DNA from: Bacillus timonensis
GTDB lineage: Bacteria; Bacillota; Bacilli; Bacillales; Bacillaceae_L
NCBI RefSeq assembly: GCF_004799755.1
Contig: NZ_SLUB01000014.1
Coordinates: 27,380 to 91,379 of the forward strand
Reading direction: 5' to 3'
Length of the DNA: 64,000 bases
In this document: positions 44,606 to 53,963 of the stretch, piece by piece
How positions within the stretch are numbered: position 1 is the stretch's first letter
Layout: each line of letters starts with the position of its first letter
Made by a program: the position numbers and the translations under genes
The notes under the pieces: model-generated
Told to the model about the DNA's origin: nothing
The model's input: only the letters and a program-made list of their open reading frames with translations
Database searches by the model: none

Positions 44606-45403
44606 TCAAACGGAATGAATATCCTTTTTCGTATAGTGGATAAAGCTTGCAATGGTCGCAATTAACACGATTCCTAAACCTACTAATAAAAACGCTCCCT
44701 CATAACTTGTGTGCTCCATTATATAGGAGGAATCAAAATATTTAAAAGGAGACAAATACCGTTTAAACCCATCTCCTTCTGTTGAACTAAGCATGCCAAT
44801 TATAAAAAATGCAAAAACCGTCCCTAATGAAACCGACAGAACCGATTTGATTTTAGGGAGAAATACGGATAGAAAAATTCCAATCCCCAGAAATATAACT
44901 TGCAATAAAAACAAGGATAGGGAAATTAGAAAAAATGCTTTTATACTATAGGCATCCGTCGCAACTACAGATACCACAAGCCACGAGACAACAATGTATA
45001 CAAGGCTTGTAAACAAAATGGATGTGAACGCCGCTACCATTTTTGCCGTTAAAATGGCTTTTCGAGTAATTGGCTTTGTGAGTAAGAAATCAGCTGTCTT
45101 CTCTCTTACTTCCTTTGACACGATGGCCGTACCAACATTCATGGCTTGGATCGCCCCACATAGACTGATATATACAAACACATAAGAGTAGAATCCAAGC
45201 ACAGACCCAAAGGTTTCCACCTGGAGCCCTAATGCTTGTTTCATTGCGTCAGGAAAACCATCTAATACCTTTTGATACTCTTCAATGTCCCTTGCAATCG
45301 TCGGAAACATGGACATGAACAATGCCATCATCCCAACTAGCGACAATGTCCAAATGATAGTTGTTTTTCGATAGGCCCTTACTTCATGAAAAAAGACATT
45401 CAT
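44606..45403 (-). CDS. ABC-2 type transporter permease
   Basis: This 265-residue permease is similar to the next gene, starting MNVFFHEVRAYRKTTIIW and containing REKTADFLLTKPITRKAIL, the same cytoplasmic loop. Six membrane segments are visible. It lies 6 bp downstream of the ATPase gene and 17 bp upstream of its paralogue, so the two permeases arose by duplication and probably form a heterodimer. Confidence 0.85.
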   Translation of the reverse strand: MNVFFHEVRAYRKTTIIWTLSLVGMMALFMSMFPTIARDIEEYQKVLDGFPDAMKQALGLQVETFGSVLGFYSYVFVYISLCGAIQAMNVGTAIVSKEVREKTADFLLTKPITRKAILTAKMVAAFTSILFTSLVYIVVSWLVVSVVATDAYSIKAFFLISLSLFLLQVIFLGIGIFLSVFLPKIKSVLSVSLGTVFAFFIIGMLSSTEGDGFKRYLSPFKYFDSSYIMEHTSYEGAFLLVGLGIVLIATIASFIHYTKKDIHSV

Positions 45404-45409
45404 AACGGA

Positions 45410-46294
45410 TCAGGCCTCCTTCTCGTAATAATGCATGAAGATCTCCTCAAGGTCCGGCTCCGTAACAGATAAGTTCGTAATCTCAATTCCAGCGATTTTC
45501 TCCATCACTGTATTGATATCACCCTTAAACAGGAAGCTTATTTCTTTGTTATTCACTTCTAAATTATTTACACCGATAATGGAAAAATAGCTTTTATCTA
45601 TTAGATCTGCCGTTTCAACTGTAAATCTCTTAAAATTGTTATCTTTTAATGTACTAATCTTCTCAACCGTAATAATTTTTCCTTCTTTAATAATTGCCAC
45701 TCGATCGCAAAGACGTTGAACTTCACTCAAAATATGAGAAGAGAATAGAATCGTCACCCCTTTTTTATTTTCCTCCTCAAGCAAATCAAAAAAGCGCTGC
45801 TGCATCAGTGGGTCAAGCCCACTCGTCGGTTCATCAAGAATCACCAGCTTTGGTTCGTGTAGCAGACCCTGAACGATTCCTACCTTTTTCTTGTTCCCAA
45901 GAGATAAATCATCAATTTTACGATTCAGGTCGAGCTCCATAATCTCTGCCAGCTCTTTCATTCGCTTCGTACAGTCTTTTTTATAAAAACTGGCAGAATA
46001 CTTGAGCAAATCCTTCACTTTCATATTGTCATAGTAAAAAACTTCGGATGGTAGATAGCCTATTTCCTTTTTGATTTCAGATGAGAACTGGACTGAATCC
46101 TTCCCAAAAATTTTAGCACTCCCGCTTGTTGGATAAATGAGTGATAGCATGGTGCGGATTGTTGTCGATTTTCCAGCTCCATTCGGTCCGATAAACCCGA
46201 AAATCTCCCCTTCCTCAACATGAAAGCTAATATCCTCAATACCCCTGGCTCTTCCATACATCTTTGTTAAGTTCTGAAGTTCGATGACATTCAT
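45410..46294 (-). CDS. ABC transporter ATP-binding protein
   Basis: This 294-residue ATPase contains Walker A GPNGAGKST (36-44), Q-loop, signature LSLGNKKKVGIVQGLL (LSxGx variant, about 136-151), Walker B LVILDEPTSGLDP and switch His SSH. A C-terminal extension of about 80 residues follows as in exporters of the drug/bacitracin type. First gene of the three-gene operon. Confidence 0.92.
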   Translation of the reverse strand: MNVIELQNLTKMYGRARGIEDISFHVEEGEIFGFIGPNGAGKSTTIRTMLSLIYPTSGSAKIFGKDSVQFSSEIKKEIGYLPSEVFYYDNMKVKDLLKYSASFYKKDCTKRMKELAEIMELDLNRKIDDLSLGNKKKVGIVQGLLHEPKLVILDEPTSGLDPLMQQRFFDLLEEENKKGVTILFSSHILSEVQRLCDRVAIIKEGKIITVEKISTLKDNNFKRFTVETADLIDKSYFSIIGVNNLEVNNKEISFLFKGDINTVMEKIAGIEITNLSVTEPDLEEIFMHYYEKEA

Positions 46295-46464
46295 TTTTCT
46301 CGCCCTCCCTTAGATATGGGTTTTCTATTTCCATTATAAAGGAAATTGTGCTTTATTAATGTTAAAGTTACGTTCACATTTTGTAAGGTACTCGGAAATT
46401 TGTATCGGACAAACACATCTTTTTGTTTCATATAAAAAAAGCCCCAAAATCACCCTTTGAGACA

Positions 46465-47001
46465 TTAACCAAACAATCTATCGACTTCTTTTTTCAACTC
46501 TCCTACTAATGGAAATTCAGAGGCATGACCTAGGCTCTCAACGATGTTTCGGTAATACCATTCTTGTTTTTCCTTGCCGCGACTAAACCTTTGCCAAACT
46601 TGATCGCCATTTTCTTCGTAATCGTGGATAATGGACCGGATATTATGAAGTTTATCCGCACATACGACCGTTCGAGTGTCTTCGGAAGCCGTCCGCAGGA
46701 ATGAAATAGTATGCTCTTTTCTTGCCTCCCATGGCAGAGATTTATTGGGCTCGGAACAACCTTCCACAAGTTTTGCAATCTCGTCACCGAAACCGTCTTG
46801 TATATCTTCTAAAGTAAGCTCAGTGTCCTCAACCGTATCGTGTAGGATTCCAGCCACTATCAGTTCCTCACGTGCATTTATTTTCATTAAAATCAGAGCA
46901 ACACCAAGTGGATGTGTGATGTATGGAATATTGGTGAGCTTTCGGTATTGTCCATCATGTGCCTTACTTGCAACCACAATCGCTTTTTCAATCATGTCCA
47001 T
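46465..47001 (-). CDS. HD-domain phosphohydrolase (RelA/SpoT hydrolase-like)
   Basis: The 178-residue protein is a stand-alone HD domain: AHDGQYRKLTNIPYITHPLGVA (about 14-35), HDTVEDTELTLEDI with the HD pair (about 54-55) and CADKLHNIRSI with Asp (about 114-124). The motif set is that of the (p)ppGpp hydrolase half of RelA/SpoT and small alarmone hydrolases, so alarmone or nucleotide hydrolysis is likely; the substrate is not proven. Single gene. Confidence 0.8.
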   Translation of the reverse strand: MDMIEKAIVVASKAHDGQYRKLTNIPYITHPLGVALILMKINAREELIVAGILHDTVEDTELTLEDIQDGFGDEIAKLVEGCSEPNKSLPWEARKEHTISFLRTASEDTRTVVCADKLHNIRSIIHDYEENGDQVWQRFSRGKEKQEWYYRNIVESLGHASEFPLVGELKKEVDRLFG

Positions 47002-47027
47002 TTTTTAGCCTCCCAATCAAAGAAATA

Positions 47028-47049
47028 CCTGACACACCTAGTGCCAGGG
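47028..47049 (-). terminator. Weak terminator of amino-acid ABC operon
   Basis: An ACC-TGGCAC/GTGTCA-GGT type stem on the minus strand immediately after the ATPase stop, followed by ATTTCTTTG. Confidence 0.4.
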
Positions 47050-47772
47050 TTAAAGTATTTTACTTAAAAATGCTTTTGTACGAACATGCTGAGGATTTTC
47101 GAACAGTTCTTTTGGTTTGTTTTCCTCCACGATATAGCCATCGTCCATAAATAGGACACGGTCACCAACTTCACGCGCAAAACCCATTTCATGGGTCACG
47201 ACGACCATGGTCATTCCCTCTTGCGCCAACTGCTTCATAACCTCTAATACCTCACCAACCATTTCTGGATCAAGAGCAGAGGTTGGTTCATCAAATAGCA
47301 TAATTTTCGGCTCCATCGCAAGTGCTCTCGCAATCGCCACACGTTGCTTTTGTCCACCTGACAAGGAGTCTGGATAGGCATCTGCCTTTTCAGCAAGACC
47401 TACCTTTTTTAAAAGTTCCATCCCTTTATTATATGCTTTTTCGTTGGAAACCTTTTTTACCTTCAACGGAGAAAGCATGATGTTTTCCATCACTGTTTTA
47501 TGAGGAAAAAGATTAAACTGCTGAAACACCATACCGACGTCTGTTCTAATTTGGTTGATGTTTGTCTTTTTATCCGTAATATCGATTCCTTCAATATAGA
47601 CATGCCCTTCATCGATGGTCTCTAATACATTTATGCAGCGTAAAAAGGTTGATTTTCCAGAGCCAGAAGGTCCAATGACTACGACAACCTCCTGAGGTTC
47701 GATTTCGACGGAGATTCCTTTGAGGACCTCGTTTTTCCCAAACGATTTCTTTATATTGTCTATCTTAATCAT
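47050..47772 (-). CDS. glnQ: Polar amino-acid ABC transporter ATPase (GlnQ-like)
   Basis: This 240-residue ATPase has Walker [10 protein letters not shown] (34-42), signature [15 protein letters not shown] (about 138-152) and Walker [14 protein letters not shown]. The sequence ([30 protein letters not shown]) is characteristic of the polar amino-acid uptake family. It overlaps the permease gene by 4 bp. The symbol marks the family; the amino acid is not known. Confidence 0.9.
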   Translation of the reverse strand: MIKIDNIKKSFGKNEVLKGISVEIEPQEVVVVIGPSGSGKSTFLRCINVLETIDEGHVYIEGIDITDKKTNINQIRTDVGMVFQQFNLFPHKTVMENIMLSPLKVKKVSNEKAYNKGMELLKKVGLAEKADAYPDSLSGGQKQRVAIARALAMEPKIMLFDEPTSALDPEMVGEVLEVMKQLAQEGMTMVVVTHEMGFAREVGDRVLFMDDGYIVEENKPKELFENPQHVRTKAFLSKIL

Positions 47773-48425
47773 TCAGTTTTCAACCTCTTTTCTAGATAGT
47801 TTAATAGAATGGTTAGTGAAAGAGTGAGAATTAAATAAATAAAGGCTGCCATTAAGTATGGTTCCCATACGCGGGCATGCTGTCCCATCATCATCCGTCC
47901 CCAATGCATGATTTCAGGTGTTGCAACTACTGAAAGAAGGGATGAATCTTTTATGAGAATCACAAATTCATTCCCTAACGGAGGAATCATGCGTTTAAAG
48001 GCTTGCGGGATAATGACGTATCTCATCGCTTGTGCATGTGTCATACCTAAAGATCGTGCGGCTTCCATTTGTCCACGGTCAAGGGACTGAATGCCTGCTC
48101 TAAAAATTTCTGCTATGTATGCGGATGCGTTTAAAGTAAGTGCGATCACACCTGCAACAATTCCGTTTGTTCCCCCTAAAAATAATGGAACAACTCCGAA
48201 GTGAACCAAAAAGATTTGAACAAGAAGTGGTGTCCCACGGAAGAATGTCACATAACAAACAAACGGAAACGCAATCCATTTATTTCGAATCATTTTTCCA
48301 AGCCCAATAAATAAACCTAGGATTGTCCCAAGTAAAATACCAGCAATCGATAAACCGATGGTAAGCAATGTTCCCTGTCCAAAATAGGGAAGGTAGTCAA
48401 TGAGAATGTCAAACTTAAAATCCAT
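47769..48425 (-). CDS. Polar amino-acid ABC transporter permease
   Basis: The 218-residue permease has five membrane helices and the HisMQ/GlnP family loop [37 protein letters not shown] (about 98-134, EAA motif). It lies between the binding protein and ATPase genes; a hairpin in the 93-bp gap upstream separates it from the binding protein. Confidence 0.9.
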   Translation of the reverse strand: MDFKFDILIDYLPYFGQGTLLTIGLSIAGILLGTILGLFIGLGKMIRNKWIAFPFVCYVTFFRGTPLLVQIFLVHFGVVPLFLGGTNGIVAGVIALTLNASAYIAEIFRAGIQSLDRGQMEAARSLGMTHAQAMRYVIIPQAFKRMIPPLGNEFVILIKDSSLLSVVATPEIMHWGRMMMGQHARVWEPYLMAAFIYLILTLSLTILLNYLEKRLKTE

Positions 48426-48473
48426 GCTGCGTCCCCCTGTATGAATAAATTATCGGTACTACATATAAAGGCA

Positions 48474-48510
48474 AAAATTGCGTAACACGTTGTTGTCGTT
48501 ACGCAATTTT
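48474..48510 (-). terminator. Intercistronic hairpin after binding-protein gene
   Basis: AAAATTGCGTAAC/GTTACGCAATTTT arms enclose an 11-nt loop between the binding protein and permease genes. As a partial terminator or stabiliser it would give more binding protein than membrane components. Confidence 0.7.
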
Positions 48511-48518
48511 GTTCTCCC

Positions 48519-49355
48519 TTATTTTGACGCTTCTTGTTCTGCCTTAAGTGCTTCTAAATCTGGCTCTGTACCAAACCATTCTTTATAAATTTCTGTGTAT
48601 TTTCCGCTTTCAATAACAGCTTCAATTGCCTTATCAAAATCGGCTTTTAAGTCGTCACTGCCCTTAGGGAACATCATTCCATAAAACTCCGCATCAAACG
48701 TATCTTTGTCTCCAACAACCTTTAGCTTTTTGTCCGGATTTTGCGCAGCATAGTATTCAATAACACCGTTATCCGCTACAACAGCCTCCGCACCACCACT
48801 TTCAAGTTCAAGGATGGCTAGGTTATTATTTTCAAAAGCTTTAATATCAGGATGCTTTTCACCTAATACCTTTTCAACCGCAAAATGACCTGTTGTAGAA
48901 GCCTGAACTGCTACCTTTTTCCCCTTTAGATCTTCAGCTGTTTTGATGTCACTATCTTCTGGAATCATGATCTTGTTTGTTGATAAGAAGAAAGGTATCG
49001 TAAATAAGTATTCCTTCTCACGGTCTTCGGTAATTGAAATTGATGATATTGCCATGTCATAAGACCCTTTGTTTAATTCAACGAAAATGGGATCCCAACC
49101 AGTATGTTTGATATCTAGTTCGTAACCAGCTTCTTCAGCTACAGCATTTAGAACATCGATTTCAAAACCAACAATTTTGTCCCCCTCCATGAACTCGAAT
49201 GGTGCATAGGCCGCATCTGTCATGACCTTAAGCGTTTTTTTACCTGCGTCTTCTCCCTCTTTTTCTCCGCCTGACCCACTCGTATCATCACTCGTTCCAC
49301 AGGCTGCTAAGAAAAGAAAAACAAGCAGGATTGAAAAAGTCGCTAATTTCTTCAC
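48519..49355 (-). CDS. Amino-acid ABC transporter substrate-binding lipoprotein
   Basis: This 278-residue lipoprotein has a signal peptide with lipobox LAAC (Cys19), a Ser/Gly/Glu-rich linker and a family 3 solute-binding domain (APFEFMEGDKIVGFEIDVLNAVA, YDMAISSISITEDREKEY with the ligand Arg). It delivers a polar amino acid to the downstream permease/ATPase. The ligand cannot be told from sequence. Confidence 0.92.
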   Translation of the reverse strand: MKKLATFSILLVFLFLAACGTSDDTSGSGGEKEGEDAGKKTLKVMTDAAYAPFEFMEGDKIVGFEIDVLNAVAEEAGYELDIKHTGWDPIFVELNKGSYDMAISSISITEDREKEYLFTIPFFLSTNKIMIPEDSDIKTAEDLKGKKVAVQASTTGHFAVEKVLGEKHPDIKAFENNNLAILELESGGAEAVVADNGVIEYYAAQNPDKKLKVVGDKDTFDAEFYGMMFPKGSDDLKADFDKAIEAVIESGKYTEIYKEWFGTEPDLEALKAEQEASK

Positions 49356-49597
49356 GTATGTAACCCCTTCCTATTTTTACAAAATTTAAATAATTCATTT
49401 TTTTACTATATTAGCACATTGATAGTCTAAAAGAAACATTGAATTGACAATTCCCCACTATCTGCACCTTACTCCTTACATATTATGAACCTCAAGCAGG
49501 ACGATAGAACTAAACTATTCGACAAAATTTGGTGACAGGAAGGCTAATTTCTAATATATTTAGAATAATAGATATTTTCTAAAAGAGAGGTGCTTTT

Positions 49598-50515
49598 GTG
49601 GGGGTTGTCAAGGAGTTTGGGAAGATCTTTGTCATCTATATATGTGTGTTCTTATGTGTTTTTTTATTCGTTCTTTTCCCTCGCGAACCGAGTATTGAGG
49701 TGGAAGGTAAGGCGATGACAGTTGTATATTCCTATCATTTTAATGTGAAGGAATATGCAACAAATGTGGTTACATTTTTAAAGAATGTATATGAGAATAA
49801 AAGTCTTGGAGGTACGAAGTTTGCGACTTTAACAGCCGAGGATGAAATCGCAAAATTTTTTCCAAGAAGCCTCAAGATTATCTTGATTGGATATATTCTT
49901 AGCATTGTGTTTGGGGTATTAAAGGGGATCCTGGATTACCGGTTTACGAATACGAAAAAAAGCTTTTTAGGGAGTGGCGCCACCTGGTTTTTATCGGGGG
50001 TACCAGACTTTTTTATCACCATCTGTTTAAGTTATTTTATCCTATTATATATTCCTGATTTTAGCATCATGGGTACCGAGGCATGGTGGAAGTTTATTGC
50101 ACCTAGTATTCTTATCTCCATTGCGCCGATGCTGTATGTTGCGAGAATAACATCTGTTTCCCTACTGACCCAGGATCGCGAACCATATATTCAAGTAGCA
50201 TACGCTAAAGGCTTTACAAAAAATAGAGTTCTGCTAAACCATATGATGAGATCATGTTTCATCACGGTTTCAAGTCATCTACAATCGATTATGGTGTTTG
50301 TTCTATCAAACTTATTGGTTGTCGAATATTTACTAGGTTATCAGGGCGCTGCTTATAGGTTGTTTACTGCTATTGGCTACACAAATTTCATCCCACCGGG
50401 TGGCGGGGCCGATGAACGTGGTTTAATCATTGGGATTTGTATAAGCTTCCTCATGCTGGTGATGGTTGCCCATATTATTAGTCAAGCCATCAAAATGAAA
50501 TTGGATCCGAAATAA
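49598..50515 (+). CDS. DppB/OppB-like ABC permease
   Basis: This 305-residue protein has six membrane helices and the binding-protein-dependent permease loop QVAYAKGFTKNRVLLNHMMRSC (about 205-226). The layout matches OppB/DppB subunits, with an N-terminal helix and extracytoplasmic loop. It starts at GTG (AGAGGTG upstream) and is followed after 14 bp by an OppC-like gene. No ATPase or solute-binding gene accompanies the pair. Confidence 0.8.
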   Translation: MGVVKEFGKIFVIYICVFLCVFLFVLFPREPSIEVEGKAMTVVYSYHFNVKEYATNVVTFLKNVYENKSLGGTKFATLTAEDEIAKFFPRSLKIILIGYILSIVFGVLKGILDYRFTNTKKSFLGSGATWFLSGVPDFFITICLSYFILLYIPDFSIMGTEAWWKFIAPSILISIAPMLYVARITSVSLLTQDREPYIQVAYAKGFTKNRVLLNHMMRSCFITVSSHLQSIMVFVLSNLLVVEYLLGYQGAAYRLFTAIGYTNFIPPGGGADERGLIIGICISFLMLVMVAHIISQAIKMKLDPK

Positions 50516-50529
50516 GGAGGTGCTCTACG

Positions 50530-51426
50530 TTGAATCGAAATTGGTTTTTAATCACCGGCTTAATTATGTTAGGTATTTTACTTCTTGTTACCTTTGTAGG
50601 ACCTCATTTCCCGTATGTAAAAGAAGGTATTGAAGAGGGCAGAATTCGTTTCTTAGATGGTGGAAAGAACTTGCTTAAAGCACCATTCACCCCTGAACAG
50701 CAGCCTCCTTTTGGATCAGACCATGAAGGAAGAGACTTGTTAAGTGTTTTGATTGTTGGCGCAAAGGACACGCTAAAAATCGTAATCGGAATCGTTGTCC
50801 TCCGCTACCTGATTGCGATCCCGCTTGGGTTACTCGCTACGAGAAAAAACAGTCCGATTTCCTGGATCGTAACAACTTGGAATAATGTCTTCTCGAGTAT
50901 TCCAATCATTTTTTCTGCTTTGCTTTTATTAGCCATACCAGCACTTGTTATGAACGATAACAGGTTATGGTGGTCGGTTTTACTTTTAGCATTAATTGAG
51001 GTTGGAAAAGTAAGTCATATCATTCGTGAGGAAACACAACGAATTGTAAGGAAGCCTTATATTGAGGCCGGAATCACCGTTGGAATCTCCCCGCTCCGAC
51101 TTGCTTTAGGAAATATTTTACCGAATACATATCCTGCAATTATGGTTAATTTCTTCATTGATATCGGAAGAACCTGCTTATTAATTGCACAGCTTGGCAT
51201 TTTTGGCGTGTTCCTTTCCCAAGTGTTTATTCAAACGAATTATGGTGGTGGGGAAATGATTAACACAAGTCTAAATTGGCCAACCTTACTCGGACAAGCT
51301 AGAAAAGACATGCTCAGCTCCATTTGGATCCCATTTTGGACATGTATTGCAATCTCCTTTACAATGTTTACATTCACTATTTTAGGGGAAGGCTTAAGAA
51401 GGTATTTTGACCGAAAGACAGCCTAA
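50530..51426 (+). CDS. DppC/OppC-like ABC permease
   Basis: The 298-residue protein pairs with the preceding permease. Early residues PFGSDHEGRDLLSVLIVGAKDTL (about 61-83) are the OppC signature, and PYIEAGITVGISPLRLALGNILPN holds the EAA loop. GGAGGTG precedes the TTG start. Without nearby ATPase or binding protein, it must share these components with another system or act in a nonclassical way. Confidence 0.82.
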   Translation: MNRNWFLITGLIMLGILLLVTFVGPHFPYVKEGIEEGRIRFLDGGKNLLKAPFTPEQQPPFGSDHEGRDLLSVLIVGAKDTLKIVIGIVVLRYLIAIPLGLLATRKNSPISWIVTTWNNVFSSIPIIFSALLLLAIPALVMNDNRLWWSVLLLALIEVGKVSHIIREETQRIVRKPYIEAGITVGISPLRLALGNILPNTYPAIMVNFFIDIGRTCLLIAQLGIFGVFLSQVFIQTNYGGGEMINTSLNWPTLLGQARKDMLSSIWIPFWTCIAISFTMFTFTILGEGLRRYFDRKTA

Positions 51427-51501
51427 TTGACACACTGTTATAATGAAAGGTGAATGTTATAAAATCATTCGTTCATAACGTGAATCGGAAGGAGCTCGAA
51501 A

Positions 51502-51846
51502 ATGACTACACCTAATAATGAACTACCAGCTAAAACATGCTCGATTGACCGTCTTGTCACAATGGAGTCAGACATCAAAAAGGTTCTTGAAGGTAAAAAA
51601 ACAGCTACACGTAGAAATGGCAGATATGCCGATGTTGGGGAAATTATGACCCTTGAAGGTCAATCTTTTAAAATTGACCGCGTATACGAGCAATCCCTTG
51701 GAGAGCTTACAGACGAGGACGCTAAAAGAGAAGGCTTCGGCACGGTTGATGAATACAAAGAATCGATTCTATCATACCACCCGGGAATGCCATGGCTCCC
51801 TCAGATGAAAGTGTGGGTCCATGAGTTTAGCAAGCTAGAGGATTAA
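51502..51846 (+). CDS. ASCH-domain protein
   Basis: This 114-residue protein is an ASCH (PUA-like) domain: SIDRLVTMESDIKKVLEGKKTATRRNGRYADVGE has the conserved GKKTATRR core, followed by LTDEDAKREGF. ASCH domains are thought to bind RNA or nucleotides. GGAAGGAG precedes the ATG. Its original terminator was pushed away by insertion of the ISL3 element right at the stop codon. Confidence 0.82.
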   Translation: MTTPNNELPAKTCSIDRLVTMESDIKKVLEGKKTATRRNGRYADVGEIMTLEGQSFKIDRVYEQSLGELTDEDAKREGFGTVDEYKESILSYHPGMPWLPQMKVWVHEFSKLED

Positions 51847-51853
51847 TAAAAAA
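51846..51853. repeat. Left 8-bp target-site duplication of ISL3 element
   Basis: ATAAAAAA directly precedes the left inverted repeat and is repeated exactly at 53308-53315. Its first base is the last base of the ASCH stop codon. Confidence 0.9.
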
Positions 51854-51903
51854 GGTTCTAAGTCAAATGTTGGGGTTTGAGGCTACCGCGCTTCGCTTGG
51901 TGG

Positions 51904-51951
51904 CCTCAATAAAAAATGATGGATGGTACCATTCATCATTTTTTATTGAGG
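51904..51951. terminator. Long palindrome inside ISL3 element
   Basis: A 48-bp near-perfect palindrome centred on GGTACC (CCTCAATAAAAAATGATG arms) just downstream of the transposase stop. It works as a bidirectional terminator for the transposase transcript. Confidence 0.75.
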
Positions 51952-51970
51952 AAAATACCCAACAACTTGG

Positions 51971-53185
51971 TTAACCAATATGTACCCCTATTCTTTTATA
52001 CTTGTGTGTTAATAAAATTTTAGCCCTAAAGCGTTCAAACACTTTAAATCCATAAGCATTTCGCTTTAGAACTTTAGTGGAATTATTTATTCCCTCCAGG
52101 AATCCATTTGAATATTCATAGGCAAAGCTATTTAATACTTCAACTTGCCAATTTTGTATGGTCTTTATGGCTTTACTCATCTCAGGTATCTTTGAATCCT
52201 CAATAAACTTATATAAATCTTCTAATTCTTTTTTAACTAAACTAATCTGGCTTTTTCCATTTTCTTTGGCCCGTAAAAACCAAGAACGATAGGCCTCTTT
52301 GATTTCATATGCTCTTCTGAGTTCATTAGACATTTCCAAGTATCGCTCTAAATGCCAACGTTCATCCTTAGTTAAGCGCTGGCTATCTTTATGAAATACA
52401 TGTTTCATACGTTTACACTTTTTTCGGTCGTATCCATGAAACTCATTTTGTATTCGGCGTCTTACTCCATCAAGCCCCCAATAAATGTAACGACAAAAAT
52501 GAAACCTATCAGCTACAATAACGGGTTTACCCAATGCCTCTTGAACGGCTGCTTTAAAGGAATGATTCATATCCATTATGACTATTTGAACCCTAGATCC
52601 ATGCTTTCTCAAGTAGTCCTTAATCGTACGTTTATAGCGATTTGGTAGAATATCAATCGGTTCTTTTGTAATCCCATCCGCAATGATTAACTGATATTTT
52701 CCTTCCCGGGTGTCACCTTTGTATTCATCAATGGCTATAACTGTTGGTAACTCTTCCACAGGACGAATTTCACTTCGGGATATTTGATCGAATCTACGTA
52801 TAATGGTTGAAGGAGAACATCCATAGATCTCGGCCGTTTCCTTGAACGTTTTTCCTCTAATCGCTTTTATTGATATCGCTTGATTCCACTCTATTGAAGT
52901 ACGCTGATAACGCATGACAAAAGGGTTTTTCTCCGAAAAACGTTTTCCGCATTCACAGACATAACGTCTACGCTTATAAAAGATTTGAGTTTTTCTTTCA
53001 AACCACTTTAAGTGTTGAATCTTTTGTATACGATAGTCATGAACCTTACTCGTTCTTTGATTACATTCGGGACACCGGTGTACTTTTCGTTCCATTTCAA
53101 CATACAGTCGCACTATTTCACCGACTTCTTCAACATTGGTTAGGATAGACCCTTTTAATCCAGGAATAATCATGGTAAAATCCAT
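51971..53185 (-). CDS. ISL3-family transposase
   Basis: This 404-residue transposase has the N-terminal zinc finger (CPECNQRT ... CECGKRFSE), an HTH (FKETAEIYGCSPSTIIRRFDQI) and the DDE catalytic domain with VIAIDEYKGDTREGKYQLIIAD (first Asp), VIMDMNHSFKAAVQEALG (second Asp) and a late Glu in YEYSNGFLEGINNSTKVLKR. The reading frame is intact, so the element may be active. Confidence 0.95.
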   Translation of the reverse strand: MDFTMIIPGLKGSILTNVEEVGEIVRLYVEMERKVHRCPECNQRTSKVHDYRIQKIQHLKWFERKTQIFYKRRRYVCECGKRFSEKNPFVMRYQRTSIEWNQAISIKAIRGKTFKETAEIYGCSPSTIIRRFDQISRSEIRPVEELPTVIAIDEYKGDTREGKYQLIIADGITKEPIDILPNRYKRTIKDYLRKHGSRVQIVIMDMNHSFKAAVQEALGKPVIVADRFHFCRYIYWGLDGVRRRIQNEFHGYDRKKCKRMKHVFHKDSQRLTKDERWHLERYLEMSNELRRAYEIKEAYRSWFLRAKENGKSQISLVKKELEDLYKFIEDSKIPEMSKAIKTIQNWQVEVLNSFAYEYSNGFLEGINNSTKVLKRNAYGFKVFERFRAKILLTHKYKRIGVHIG

Positions 53186-53307
53186 ATTGCACGCAACTCC
53201 ATTCTTTACACTTGTTTCTAGTCAATTCAAGTATAAAAGAATGAAGAGTTTGCGTGTATTTTTATGCACACAATTTTTTTCTAAACCCCAACAAATATTA
53301 TAGAGCC

Positions 53308-53315
53308 ATAAAAAA
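53308..53315. repeat. Right 8-bp target-site duplication of ISL3 element
   Basis: ATAAAAAA, identical to 51846-51853, directly after the right inverted repeat. Confidence 0.9.
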
Positions 53316-53346
53316 CCCTTGTCATCGCTAAGATCGACAAGGGTTT
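53313..53346. terminator. Terminator shared by ASCH and YbaN-like genes, displaced by IS
   Basis: AACCCTTGTC and GACAAGGGTT arms with an 11-nt loop lie right of the IS. Before insertion it stood directly after the ASCH stop; now it serves only the converging minus-strand gene. Confidence 0.8.
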
Positions 53347-53780
53347 TACCGTTTATTTATGGCTTGTTTTTCAACAAGTGCCTCTTCGTGGATCGCACTC
53401 ATTTCTGGTGCTACGGTTTTTATTTTTGTGATGAAGTAGTAGTATTTATAAAAAACAACCGCGACTAAAAGCAGTTTTACGGCAATGCTATCCAGAATAA
53501 TAAATGGGACAGCAATCATCGCATCTGCGGTTAATAGAATCGTTAGCTTCTGCCTAAGCGTCATTTCACGTCTTTTCACAAAGCCTTCTAAATACTTTTT
53601 ATATAAACTAGTGCTTTTAAACCAACGATCAAAGCGGTCCGATCCTTTTACAAAAAAGAAGGAAGCAAGCAGTAACAGGGGCGTTGTTGGAATGAGTGGC
53701 AGCACAATGCCTACTGCTCCAAGAACCAAGAAAAGAAAACCTAATACAATATATAAAAATTTCTTAATTCTGTTCATCAA
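53346..53780 (-). CDS. YbaN family (DUF454) inner membrane protein
   Basis: This 144-residue protein has the DUF454 signature GAVGIVLPLIPTTPLLLLASFFFVKGSDRF (about 21-50) with four hydrophobic helices. Function is unknown. It is divergent from the DUF2269 gene at 53964, sharing a short promoter region with an Fnr-type box, and converges on the ASCH gene/IS. Confidence 0.82.
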   Translation of the reverse strand: MMNRIKKFLYIVLGFLFLVLGAVGIVLPLIPTTPLLLLASFFFVKGSDRFDRWFKSTSLYKKYLEGFVKRREMTLRQKLTILLTADAMIAVPFIILDSIAVKLLLVAVVFYKYYYFITKIKTVAPEMSAIHEEALVEKQAINKR

Positions 53781-53883
53781 TATTGCCCCCTTTCTTTAAC
53801 TTTCTAAAACCTTTTTCTATTATATCACGTATTTCTTACTGGAAACCCACTGTCACAAAATAGTAAGATAATGAGTAGAGAAT

Positions 53884-53899
53884 TGTGAGGTATGTCACT
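53884..53899 (+). promoter_or_regulatory. Fnr/Crp-type site at -41.5 geometry
   Basis: TGTGA-GGTATG-TCACT matches the Fnr consensus (TGTGA-N6-TCACT/A). A -10 (TATCAT, 53920-53925) lies so that the box centre falls about 41 bp before the expected start point, the class II activator position. It precedes the DUF2269 gene. Confidence 0.65.
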
Positions 53900-53963
53900 T
53901 GTTTTTTTTAGTAAAGTGCTATCATTAATTGTGAAATATGTTGTGAATGGGGGTTTCCATCGA

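Larger units (their letters stand above)
51854..53307 (-). mobile_element. Complete ISL3-family insertion sequence
   Basis: The element is 1454 bp. Its ends form imperfect inverted repeats: left GGTTCTAAGTCAAATGTTGG and right (reverse complement) GGCTCTATAATATTTGTTGG, both continuing into GGTTT. It contains one intact transposase and is flanked by perfect 8-bp duplications, as ISL3 elements make. Near the left end a 48-bp near-perfect palindrome (51904-51951) and a GAGGC hairpin beside it can stop transcription into or out of the element. The intact ends and duplication suggest recent insertion. Confidence 0.93.
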
